The notes below the pieces were generated by a model that had not been told where the DNA came from, searched no databases, and saw only the letters and a list, made by a program, of their open reading frames with translations. A stretch of 64,000 nt of DNA from Ectocarpus siliculosus (Eukaryota > Sar > Phaeophyceae > Ectocarpales > Ectocarpaceae): contig FN649741.1 in the NCBI GenBank assembly GCA_000310025.1, forward strand, positions 7,923,699 through 7,987,698, given 5' to 3'. A program made the position numbers and the translations under genes. Shown here in pieces: positions 1-12,600 of this stretch (position 1 is the first letter of the stretch; every line of letters starts with the position of its first letter).

Positions 1-3000
1 GAGGCAAGCAGGGTAAGGCGACCGTACAACAAACAAAATAGGAGTCGGCGTAGACGAGCGTTCGGTGCGACCTTGTCATAAAAGCAAGGAGTACGTGAGT
101 CAAGACGTCTTCGATGGAAAGTGTGGAAGCAAGAACAGGAGGTACTGAAGGAAGCCGCGATCATCGATCGCCGTACATGCAGCAGGCTTCACGAAAAGAG
201 GACGGGCTTTGGGGAAGGGAAAGCAAATGTAAATGTGCGTTCAAAGAACAGGGGTGGGGGGTGTAACCTTGTAAAACCCGCATGCATATGTTCGCCTCTT
301 TTCCCCCACGATGCCAACGAACCAACACATGGCCAAAAACGCAACCCTCGAATCAATCAATATGTTCGGGTGCGACTAGAAAAAATCAGCCGCACGTCGG
401 GTAGCGCTCTGCATGCATCGTAACCAGCCTACCGTTTGCATCAGCGGGAAACAAGTATTGCCAATTAAATCACACGAGGCCACATGAGATCATCTCATTC
501 TAATAGTCGTTCAAGTGTGTGCTGCCTGAGAGTACCAGTTGAACAGCAGTAGTGCGGAGAGAGAGGGGAGGACGCTACATACCGAAATTAGAAAACCATG
601 TCCGGTTACATGTAGACGATGACGAGGATAGGATAAGATAGGATAGGATAGGATAGAACCGAGGGCCTCGGGGACCGAAGCCAAAAGGACAGACAGGTAC
701 AGATGTACATGTATTACCAAATGCTTCCAAGTTTATCGCAACGGGAACTATATTCAGTAGTCTAGTCTACAGCAAATCTGTTGGAATAGGAATCATAATC
801 ACTGTACGCAACCGTTGTACCACACATAGACGATGTTGGCATGATACCGTACACGACTCCTTGAGAAGAGCTTGTAAACATCCACATCACACGGCGGAAT
901 GTGTGCTCGTGTGGTGCCCGTCCGGAAAACCAAAAGCACAAAAAACAATGGCGTACGTGCATGTACGTGCCCAGAGGACAGCCGGTTGACCAACCTTCGT
1001 GCCCAGTGCAAAGTGTGAACGACAGCACGAGCGGCACAACTATCAAGACGGGGATCAGGCAACACACCACGCAGGACTGCTGTGCTGCTGTGTCTGCTGT
1101 GTGGAGATGCCGTGAGAACTCCACTCATCCAGGGACGAGTCCCAACGGAAATTCAAGCTGCGAGGTCACACCCTCGATCGTTACGACAGCACCGGTTATC
1201 CCGAGGGCAGCCTGCATTCAAATAAGCATGTAGACCACGGGTTCAGACGGACCTCAGCTCTCAGCTGCACACGTCTCTCTCCATCTCATCTTGGAAGTTT
1301 TTCAAGTTCTTCCATTTCGACACCAGGTCCGTACCAGTACCGCCCACATAGGGCCATGGGAGCTCCACACAGAGCAGCACAGCTCACAGACACACGCAGC
1401 AATAGCGCAATACAAAGAGAAAGCGTCAGTCTGTCAGTCACCTCTTCTGCTCTTGGTCTGGTGCAGCTTGAGGCCCAAAGGTGCTCCGCCCTTCTTGACG
1501 ATGATTTCATATCTCCGAACTGGCCAATTCGGACCGGACATCAGGGACAGGCCTGACATACCGTACACGAGCGGTTCGGCAACAGGAGCAGCGAGTTTCA
1601 GGAGGGCTCCCTCAACAGCAGCGACAGCCCCGTTGTTGGCCCTAAGTCGAGAGAAGAAGACCAGCGGGCGGTATCCAGGATTGTAATCTTACCACCTCCA
1701 GCCCGCAGCCATGATGACCCACGCCGATCTAAATATTTTGACTGTGCTTACCTCGAAAGGAAGACGTGTGTTGGTGTGTTGGGGAAGACCTGGCGCCCTC
1801 ACAAGCAAGGAACCAGCACCCTGCTCTCACAAGCACCAAGGACAATGGATGCGCCGACACAGCCTAGCGATGGCACATCTGTCTGTGCAGTGTGCAGTCG
1901 TCAAGCCCGCGTGCACAGCACACAACCGGCACACACAAAGACACAAAGAACCAAAGAACACAGACCGGGGGGGAACGCAAACAGGGACGGTACGCCACGC
2001 ATGCCCACCCCCCACCCCCGAACGATCTCCGCAATCTCCGCTATGTTTTGCACTCTTGAAAGATTGGAAGTGCGATGTACCCGCAGAGCCGTGAGCCACA
2101 GCAATAGCAGGTGGAGCTTTACAAAGAGTTTTCTCTCTTCCTTCTATGTTGCTGTGCATGCGTGCTTGTGTGCAGGTGTGCGTTTTTCCGGGTCCTTCTG
2201 ACGCTTGTCATCAGTTCCTGACTCCTGACCTGAAACATTTTGATCTTTGGAAAGTGGATTGGAAGTGGATCATCTCCGGAGACACTGCACTACACCGTAG
2301 ATCTTACAGGTACAGTCTACAAGGTTTCGAGATTTGAACGACCAAGCCGGGGGCAGCTAGGTAGGAGAGGGCTTCGCCCGAGAGGGAACTGGCATTGGTG
2401 TATTGTGGCGTATTGTGTTGTTAAATGTTTGAGGGTTGGTTGTGCAACCCACCATTACCCGTACCCACACGCAACAACGGTTTTAGACAGACACACACAT
2501 GTAGAGGAGAAAATTCCATATTCATTGCGTGTTTTGGGTGTCCATAGGTCGGGAGAAAATGAGAAAATGGACCACGGGAGAGTCCCATTCCTGCCAAATC
2601 AGGGTACATTCTCGAAAATCAGGGTACGATTCCGGAGAAAAGTAACCGCGGCAAGGTAGCCATGCCCCAGGCTCTGTGGGACACGAAGGATGCCGACCGG
2701 CGTCGACCAGTTACAGCTGGGCTCCTGTTACTTCTTTGACCAGAGGGTTATTCATGTACCCTGCTGTGTTCGTTTAACCGCCCTTAAATTTTACATACAT
2801 AACACTACGGAGTATTCTTCATAAAACCCGACCCTGCCACACCAACGTGAATATGTGACGCCTTTCGCTCGCACGACTTCCAGAGGTCCGGCATACTTCC
2901 CAAAAAATGAAACCACGACGTCGCCCTTCTGGGAGACAAGAATACTTCGGAAGTACCAAATACCGTGTACCTGCGACAGCCGAAAATCTCAAGTGACTGT

Positions 3001-3673
3001 GTGTTGAACGTCATACTGCGGGCCTTGTAGTACCAGGTGTAATGGTACTAAACTACAGAAATACAGCAAACCGCAACGAAACAGCAGACAGCAGTAGCTC
3101 TAGAGACCTGGGCATCGTGCCTATTTAACACACTACAGGCATGTGCTGAGAACCATGTTTCTCGCGCGAGTGAACAAGTTGAAACCCACGCGTGGTGGCG
3201 GTGCTCAGCAACACCAGGTTTAATTCAAACACCGCCGCCGTCGCCTCCACTAACTGCCGCCGTTACGCCGTCGCCACTGCCTCCGCCGTGTTCCGCCAAG
3301 GCCAACGGTCGCATACGGTTGCTGTGGTGCGACAGAGAGACCAGTCTGGCCGATTGCGATCCCGATCCACCGACCGCCCCCCTCACCCCTGAAGAGGCTT
3401 CCCTGTCCCTCCTGGCGCCACAAAAAAATGGCAGAAGAGGAACAGATGCGCCGACGAATGACGAGAGGAAATTGACCGAGCGGCCGCTGTGGCCGGCCTG
3501 TAAAATATACAGGCATTGCTGCTGCTGTCTACCCATATTGGTGGTGCTATTTGAGCGCCATAACCACACCATGTGAGTAGGAGTCATATCTTTGTGGCAA
3601 TCTGTAGCCGCTTGAGTCAGCCCTGAACACTACAGCTGCGAACGAACAAGTGAACAGCATGCGATCGCACCAA
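1..3673. other. stretch with no recognisable gene
   Basis: No open frame here resembles a known family. The frames are short, overlap on both strands and lack splice-flanked coding character. Visible content is a GGATA microsatellite near 624-656 and a GCC/GCN trinucleotide-rich patch near 3225-3300, which opens all frames by composition alone. The low-coordinate end abuts the 3' end of the minus-strand coiled-coil gene, so part of 3.3-3.67 kb may be its 3' UTR; no polyadenylation signal was identified. Confidence 0.5.
624..656. repeat. GGATA pentanucleotide microsatellite
   Basis: About six imperfect tandem copies of GGATA are read directly in the sequence. Confidence 0.85.
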
Positions 3674-6600
3674 TCACCTTTGTGCGGTGATCTGCAGGCG
3701 CTTGAGCTCCGACCTCAGGCGGCCCTCATCCCTCGCCCTCGTCTCAGCCTGCCCGATTGTCTCCGACAGCTGGATTGTAAGCTCAGAGAGCTAGTCGGAA
3801 CAATGACAAGCGGTGCAAAAGGCAAGGGTCAAGCAAGGGGCGAGTTTCGACATTGGCATGTGTGTACAGTAGTGTTGATCGACCGGGCAGAGTGTTGACA
3901 GGGAATAGAGACGTGGGTGAAGATAGACATGGTGTCGGAAGATTTCGTGCGCTTGCCCGTCCAGGCTACATACCCTGCCAGACGCCCTGGAAGCAAGGCA
4001 CTTGCCTTGCCTTGCAGCAATAACCATCAAATCCACCTTGAATCTATCCCACTTTCCACGAATATCGGGACACTATACACTATACACTATACACTATACA
4101 CTAAACCAAGCGTGACGATGAGTAGTGCTGTTGCGGTCGCTAAAAATAGTCAACACACCCAACGGCAGGCCACGAGGAAGGAAGACAACATACAACCTTG
4201 CGGCGGGCATCAACGAGCTGCTTCTCTAGCCTTGCGTTTTCCTCCAACCCGCGTTTTGCCACCGCCGCCGATCCGTCCCGCTCCGTTGCAAGCTGTGCCA
4301 GACGCCCCTACAGAGAGATCGATGGGGAGCAAACAAACAACACCCTTGGTTATCTTGGTGGGGTTCGGTCGCAGCACACTGCAAAAAGATGCTACAAGCA
4401 CCAAACAAGAAAAGAAACGGCGAACATGATGGTACTGACGCGCTAGGACCAAGGTCCTCAAAGACATACCTCGAAAAACGCGGGAGGTCCTTCGCACCAT
4501 ACTCCGGCGAGGACGTCTCCATATCGTCGTCGCCAAGCTGCTAGAACAGTAGTTCGCTTAACGAGGTTGCCAACATCACTTGAAACTAGAACAAACAACT
4601 ACCAGCCTGTTGTGAAGAACGACGCAGCGAACCACATCGCGCTCTTCCACAACAACGCGGCATGCCGAAGCTGGATTATCCAAACCTGAAGGTCGGTGTT
4701 TCTGGAAGACAGCCTCTGTGCGAGCTCCCCTTCCTCCCGAAGACGCCTCTCCGTCGACAAACCCGCACACCTCTCTCGCTCCTGCGCTCCCCGGAGCTGC
4801 TTCTTGAACGACGCTTCCACCTCACCCACCCGTCGCTCGGCCTCCCTGGGGCAGGGCACACGCATAATAATGGGGAGAACGTGCGAAATCGTACAGATAG
4901 TACCGTTCTTTCCGTTTGTGTTGTTGGGAAAGGGCGTGCTATTCTGCACATAAAAGCGAATCTCTCGTTGTAAAAAAACGTATTTCTCGTTGTATCAGAA
5001 CGTATCTCTCGTTGTCTGTGCGCCAGGTGAGGAATGAGCGAGATTGACTTTGGTTTCGTGTGAGCACAATGAGAACAGAATTGGCAGCTGCTTGCACCGC
5101 TCAAGACGAATCAATCCTTGACGCCTGAGATACACATGCCCCACACGAACCTCGTACTAGGCGGTCTTCCCCTAAATACCTTTCATAGAGATAGGGTTGG
5201 CTGCAACAAGAATACCAGACCGTTAGCGGTAAATAGATCGTTCTTGGCACTAGGTTTGGTCTCGGCTGGGAGATACTTGGACAGGTTTTCCAAAAAAGTC
5301 CGACTGCTTCCGATCGATCGAAATTGCCCAATTGGCCTTCCTAATGGCGGAGGGACACTTGAAAATGAATCCTTCAAGAGTTCGGTTATCCGTTTCTATC
5401 CATGTAGACGAGGAACGCGGTAATCATTAAACACGGCGAATAATGCGTGTGCGTGCCATGTGGATGTGGTTGACTAGTCTAGAACCACTAGTGATTTCGG
5501 TTGTCTCTCTCTCTCACACACACAAACACACCTTGAGCTTCTCTCTAACGCCGCCGCGTGAGTGTTGGCTTCTTCCACTTCCGCCTTTCGAACCAGCACT
5601 TCTTCTTCCAGCTTTCTGGAGGACAAAACGTTGCGAAGTAACCATTGATCAAAGTGCATGGATAGATGACACTTGTTGTCCTGAAAAACCGGAAACACAA
5701 AGAGGGAACCGTACAGAACGCCGCAGCAACCAAAACCATAAAATACACACCATTCGTGCTCGCCGCAGTCCCGCTATTTGCGCTCAAGACGTAGGCGCGC
5801 CGCACAACTTTTTCTTCTTCCCATGTTCTTCGTATAACGCGGTGGGTGTACAGTAAACCAACAACATCGTATCGGCAATGTATGTGCGTACGTACGACGG
5901 ACGAATGCATATATGTCTGAATTTTACAACCTGTCCAAAGCTGAAAAGAACTCACAAGGAGCTGTGCCCCCAACAGAATGAACAGGTAAGGGCTAACGAG
6001 ATCGACCATGGGTGTGTGCAGGGCGTCAAAGCATTGATAACCCTATTCTCAAAGAGCACCACTGTCCAGAGAAGGAAAAACCACGCCATCCCGGCACCTA
6101 CACCTATCGCCAGATATCATCACGACACGAAAGTACAGGGTAAACTTTGTCCAAAAATTGCGCACACACAGTGTACCTACCTGGTATACTCCTCCCTAGT
6201 CTCCTCGAGCAATGCCGCTAGCCTCTTGGCCTCTCTCTGACGGTTCTCGGAGTGGTCGGTGGCTGCCCTCAAACTGACACGTATGGCATCCAGCTCTCGT
6301 TCCCTAACAAGCGCGACGATGAGGAATGGAATTTGTTACAATAGTGCCATCATGATCGTAGCTCCAAAGCTTGCTCTACCTTCCCGAGCGGTGCGTTCTG
6401 TTCCCAGTCAGACTACCAATGCTGACGTTAATGGCGATGATCCAGTAGCACGGCTTAGCGGCCTTGGCCGTACAGTTCGCGTGATATCTGCGATGCGAGC
6501 AAGTCACGTTCCGGTTATTGAATCTTTGAACTACATCCTTCACCGTAGTATCGACTATCAAAATCAAAATCAATCTCAAAATCAATATCAATATCAGTAT

Positions 6601-9600
6601 CAATATCAATATCAGTATCAGTGGGAAACTAACGTTGCTCTTGTTCCTACACTGACTCTGAGAACATATCACTGGGTACTGCTTACCATAGCGTGCGTTA
6701 CAGAACCAAGGCCAGACGCACGGAAGGGACCCAGCTTGTAAAGAAAGTTTGTCGTACAGTACGCCATACGGGCATACGTGCGCCGGCGCTTAGAACCCAT
6801 GAACAGCTGCTGCATGCACCCAAAGACATGGCAGGATATGGTGGTACACAGCAGCAACAAAAAAGAACTGTGGTCGTCACCATCCCCTAGCCGAGACACT
6901 CCATCTTCCCGATCCTTCGCTGGGTCTGGCTCGGGGGTGCTCATCGCGACCGTGGGTTAGATGTTTTACGTTCTATATCGTCGGAAACTATTGCACACAC
7001 GAACAACGAACAACCTAAATGACAACACCCACGAGACCATCTCACCTAGCTTTAAGCGTGTCGTCGAGGTGGTTCTCTTTCGCTCTGAACGCTGCTTCCT
7101 TAGCATCGAACTCCCTGTCGGCGTCGACGGCGTTTTGCCTAAGCTCCCTGGCGGCGGCCTCGTGCTACAGTATTGGAAACCAACACACCAACATACATCA
7201 GTGTTATGCATAGCAGTCAGAAGGCAAGGGTAGTGGTTTAAAGCGTACCACGAATGCTGGTCAAGGTGATGATGCTAGTAAAAATGGCATGGTCCTGGTG
7301 GCAAACGTTGTCATGCCCTGCCATGCCACGCCATGCCAGTCGACCGCGTTTCGGTTCCCGATCAGGAGGGAATGGAAAATTGGAAAGAAGATGGGAACGC
7401 ATGTATCCAGTCCACAAACGAGCAAGGAGACTCAGAACGGTAAAGTGGCTGCTGTCAGCCGTTTCACGTAGAGGCGAACGAACGGCTTTGAGTGCGGGTG
7501 CCCAACCTTCTACCAACGCTTCCAACAATGGTGACGGCGCAGGTGGAAAGCAACCCAACCCCCAATCTAGCCTCACGTCGCCACGCTTGCAGCTCTCCAG
7601 CGTGCAGTGCAGCTCGCAAACCTTTCCTTTCCCTAGGCCACTGCGACTACGGACGCCGCTACATTGTACATTGGCTGCCCTGCCTGGCTGTACCATGTAC
7701 CATGTCGTGTATCCCGCAAACCATCCCCCATGTGCGTTACCTTTCAGATGCAGATAGTCAACTTCTCCCCCGGGACTGTAACAATAAAAACATGCCACGC
7801 AAGACACAGAAAACTTCCGAGATTTGAAATTTCGCGCGTTTCTTGTTGCAGAGGTTCTGAGGTTAGCTTTGCTCACCCGCACTCACTTTGTGGCCTCTAT
7901 GGTCTCACCCCTTGATCTTCTCCAGCTTCTGCCCCAGAGCAAACACACTAACCTCATCTCGCTTGGCATCGGCCTCGAGCACCCTCTCTTGCAGCTCGTC
8001 GAACTTCGCCTTGAGAGTCTCCGTCTCCGTTTCCACCCCTTGCTTGAGCGACGAGTACACCTCTTCCATCCCTGCGCGGTCCCTGGCGGCCCGCTCCGCC
8101 TCCCCTCGTAACCTTGCCGCCTGTGCTGCAAGGTCCTGCATGTATTGGGTGGAAGAACGGACGAAAAACGGCGTGCGTGCGTGTATGTGTGTGTGAGTGA
8201 GTGTGTGTGAGTGAGTGTGTGTGAGTGAGTGCAACATCTGGCCGTTGTGAGAATGTGTTTTCATGGGCCTTTACGTCTGATTATTGTAGTAAAGCAGAGA
8301 AAATGGTGAAGGGGAGACGCGCGGGGAGGGGGAGTGTACCATCAGGTGGATGACGCATGCACCGTGTGATCATGAGCTACGCATACTGCTGTGTTGTTCT
8401 GAAGCCTAACCGTTTGCGCATGTATGTCCAAAGGTGGAGATGGGCAAAACATTCCACTAAGGAGCGAGAGTTTTGATTCCCCTCGGGTCCCGTTCTTCTA
8501 CGGTTTGTGTTGGGGACGCTACGACGATGGTGATAGTTACTTGTTTCGTTGCTATTATCGTGATGTTGCTGCCGCTGTACGGGCACTTGTTATGTTTGTG
8601 TTCGCTTGAAGTTCAGTGATGTCGACCTCACCTGTATCTCGCGATCTCGAGCGGCGACTTGCGCCATAAACTTGTTCTTCAGCGTCAGCACGGCCTCCTC
8701 CATCTCCCGCACGTGCCCTGATGCATCCGCCTGTCACACCGCGAAGGACATGGCACAACAGATAGCCTTACACACTTTTCACATCATCAAGGCACAGCAG
8801 ACAGCCTACAGGGATCGTGAACAACGCACATATTTCCGTCGCATGCGTAGGTTAGGCCCGATAAGCTGTGCTTGCCGTGTGCGAGTCTCGAGCGCACACA
8901 ACTCCCGACTTCTCTTGTCTGAATGAGCCAGTGCTTCGATGGCCAATGATAAAAGGGGACGTGTAGAACACCTTTGCCCACCTTGCGCGCTTCTAGTACC
9001 CTGGCTAGCTCCCGGCGGGACTGGATCTCTAGAGCCCTTGCCTGATCTCTTGCCAGGAGCGCGTCCTCGACCTTGACAAACGAAAAAACCCCGGCACAAC
9101 CAGCAAGAGCGTAACAGGTCCGTTTGTCAATCTCAGGGTTCATTTGAATTCCTCAAACCCCTCTTGAACCACTCCAGGGCACAGGGACTCACGTGCAAAG
9201 TTAAAACACTAAGTGGGTAGGTACTGCTGCAGGTGGATGATAGTGGGCACTCATGCCAGCGTAACACCAACCCCCAGCTTGCCGACAGCCCGGACCCCGA
9301 CTGAAATCTAACAAAGCCCCAACAAACAAACCATGCAAGCGATAGAACAGGATACGTATTTGTAAGGCAAAAAGAAGCATCCGCAAGATTGGCGACGGAT
9401 TGTTCGTTGGAACGGCGATTGGCGACGTGTCACCCCTTTTCTGGGGACTATTCCCTCAAGATGACATTTTAGTCAAGACCGCATCCATCCCTTCGCAGTG
9501 CATGGTGTACCCCCTGTAGTCAGTCAACCGTAACCTTCAACTTAGACCCACTCCTTTCTCCTGTGGCCGAACCTGAAATTGTTCTTCTGACTGCCAGCCT

Positions 9601-12600
9601 GCCTGGCTCTACAACCATTTCTTCTCTTGGAGAGAGAGAAACTCTCTCTTCCCTTCTCATTTTACTATTCATAGAGCCTGCATGTGCAACAAATCGACAT
9701 GAAAGCATTCGACACCTTCCACCCACCCCTCTCTCGCCCACTTCCCTGACGTTACACCTTACCTTCTGCTTGCTCTCCTTGGCGAGGCTGGTGGTTGACT
9801 CCTCCCTAGACGAAAAGTCAGCGATCTGTCTCTCCATGCCGGACATCACCTGCACAACAGGTCATGAGTAGCGGCAGAGATACCAGATAGCGCAAGCAAC
9901 TATTTGGTGAGTGAGTACTTCGTATATCGCAGCGGAAGTCTAAATGGTTGAACCAAACTAGTGAACCACCTTGCTTCCACTGCTTGAACGAACGATTGAG
10001 TTCATGAGGAGCACTACAGCAGTACGGTTCTCTCGGTTTACCGGGATCATGAACAGCGGGAAATAACTCACCGCAAACGCACTGCAAGCACGAAGAAAAC
10101 CGGGCATCTCAAGCATTGGAGCTACGGCCAGGGTGCACACCCCTCTCGACTCTGCCTACAAAACCGTCGCCACAACCTCCCAAATTGCCTTAGCCTTAGC
10201 GTATGTGGCAAAGATAACTTCACCTGAACACGGTTCCCGTCGGGAATGGTACTTTACGGGCTTGGAAATTGAGCTCGACCATGTCCCCACACCTTTGTCA
10301 ACATCCGCCATCAACATGGTCGCCGAAAGCCACATGCACCGCGAAGCTTCGAACACTACAAGTGATACAAACCTGGAACTAGACATACATGTCGGTTTCC
10401 TCCAACAAACGGCCTCAGATGAAAGGGAGACTATAGCTCATGCAAGGCAGATTTTTTTGCCGGTAATCCCGAGCCTCATGCCTCACATACCTGGAGCATA
10501 CCCTCGGCATCCCTGCGCGTGGAGTCGAGCTCCCGCTGCAGCTTCCTCGCCCTGTCTCCATTAATGTCTGCTTCTTGACCCCGAGCCGCCATTAGCCCTG
10601 CCCAAAGGCCCAACTGAAGTTAGCTCATTCAAAGGAGTTTGGTCTTTTCTTTCTCGAGGATTATCTAGCCTATCACACATCGCACAAGAAACCACAAACT
10701 ATCAGATCAGAGAGAGGTATGTGTCCAGCACGCGTTGCACCCGAGATTCAATCTCGCAGGCACACGGTCTGTCGAAAGCGGGACCATCGATGGCGTTTGT
10801 CGTAGACGCATGCTCGCATGAGTCGCACATATTCCCTCAATGCCTGGCTCCCTCCCCATGGGCACGAAATACACCAGTCTCGACACGAAATACAATTGCC
10901 TCAACGTGTGTCCGTTTCACTCTTTTCTCTATTTCTCACTAACCGGTGGAGTACGCGCACCTCACGCTACTAAACGAAATGTTATTTCCACCAAAACGGG
11001 GGTAAAAACCAAGTACACGCAACTGTTGGTCAACAAAATAAGGTGCAAAACCTTGACGACTTTGGATGCTAAGCGAGAGGCATCGTAAACAACGTAATGC
11101 CCTGCTCTTCACTCACATTTTCATAGCTTGTGGTGCACGAAAGCACGATCGGGTGATCGTTGGCTCCACCACCCTCTACTTCGGCAAGGCAATGCCTTTG
11201 TACCACGTACGAAAAGCTAACGTGAGGATATGAAGATACCGTCAAACACAGAAGGCAAACGCGCTCCCCAGCGAAGCACTGTAGACTATATCGTAACCTG
11301 TAGACTATATCGTATCGCATCTCAACGTAACCCAACGCTGAGTCTGCTAGAAGGTGATCCGGGCATGCTCTGCCGCACGCCCTACCGCAGGCCCTGTTCT
11401 GCATTCCGCTCTCATACATGTATCTTGGTCACGAGAGTCGTTCTCTAATGACGAGATTCCTCTCAAACTGCCGTGGAGGAAACAAGGCTGCCACGGCACG
11501 AACCAAGGATGAAATCTACCCCGCAAGCGTTAAGAAAGCCGTCGTGATATACCTTGCAGCTCGGTGATACGCTGACCCGTCGCGCGCACGCGCTCCGCCG
11601 CAACGTCCGCGTCGTTTTCGGCCTGCTTTTCCATCGCCGCGCGGTCGGCCTCCATCTCCGTCAATTTCACCGACAAACGCCTCGCCTCTTCTTTCGAAGC
11701 CCCCAGTTTTTCTCCCACCTGCAATGAAATATGAGAATCGACAACATACGATTTTCGATTGAGCTAGGAGGTACGATATAGGCTGTGCTAGGAATGACTG
11801 TCAACCGCTTCTTCCCATGCAATAGCAACGATATCAAAAGCATACAAGAAATCAACGGCACCATTATCAACAACGGCAGCACCAATCGACAGGCTAACCA
11901 CAATTAGGAATGGACTCCCACCTAGGTAGAGAGGCGCGCTTGCGTCACCCTCGTTTGACATTGAATTTCGCACACAAAAGAGGGGTGAGGCCCGTGTAGG
12001 GCGTGGACGCAACGGCGCACAAGGATAGTCTTTTTGGTAACAGCAATGCCAACACCATCACTACCATCATCCAAAATTGACTCGAAAATCGGATACGGAC
12101 AGTATTTCGGGAAAACAGTCTTTCAGGAAACGAGAGTGATAAGGTTGCTCGAAACAAGCACATGCCTGGTACGTGCGTATCGCCATATCAATACTGGTCC
12201 CCCAGGGAGAAATCAAGAGCCAATCCATCTTCAAGCTAGGCATTAGGCATTTGTTTGTTTCGAGTTGTGAAGGCCACAACAGCTCATCTCCACAGTAGTC
12301 TCTCACCAAGTACTCGCCTACCTCCCCTCCTTGTTCCAGTCTTCTACCATATTTATTCGCTCCTTAAAAGCCAACCGGAACAATTTTCTCTCCCCCTCAT
12401 TTCTTTTTTGTGCATTCTTCAGAGCTGAGCATAGGTGACGTTGAGGAAATTCACCCAGTTGAAGGCAGGGCAGAAACAACTGAAAAAAGAAGTACCTTGA
12501 CAACCCCTTCTCTCCCGCACGCAAGGCATACCAAATAACCCCGCGGACGATCAAGAGGTATCGCGTGCTGTGGAGTGACTGGCGCTCTTTCGTCGGCCAG

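Noticed and set aside
3225-3587. Overlapping frames on both strands at a GCC-rich patch
   Set aside because: Open in several frames on both strands because of trinucleotide composition; no splice or family support.
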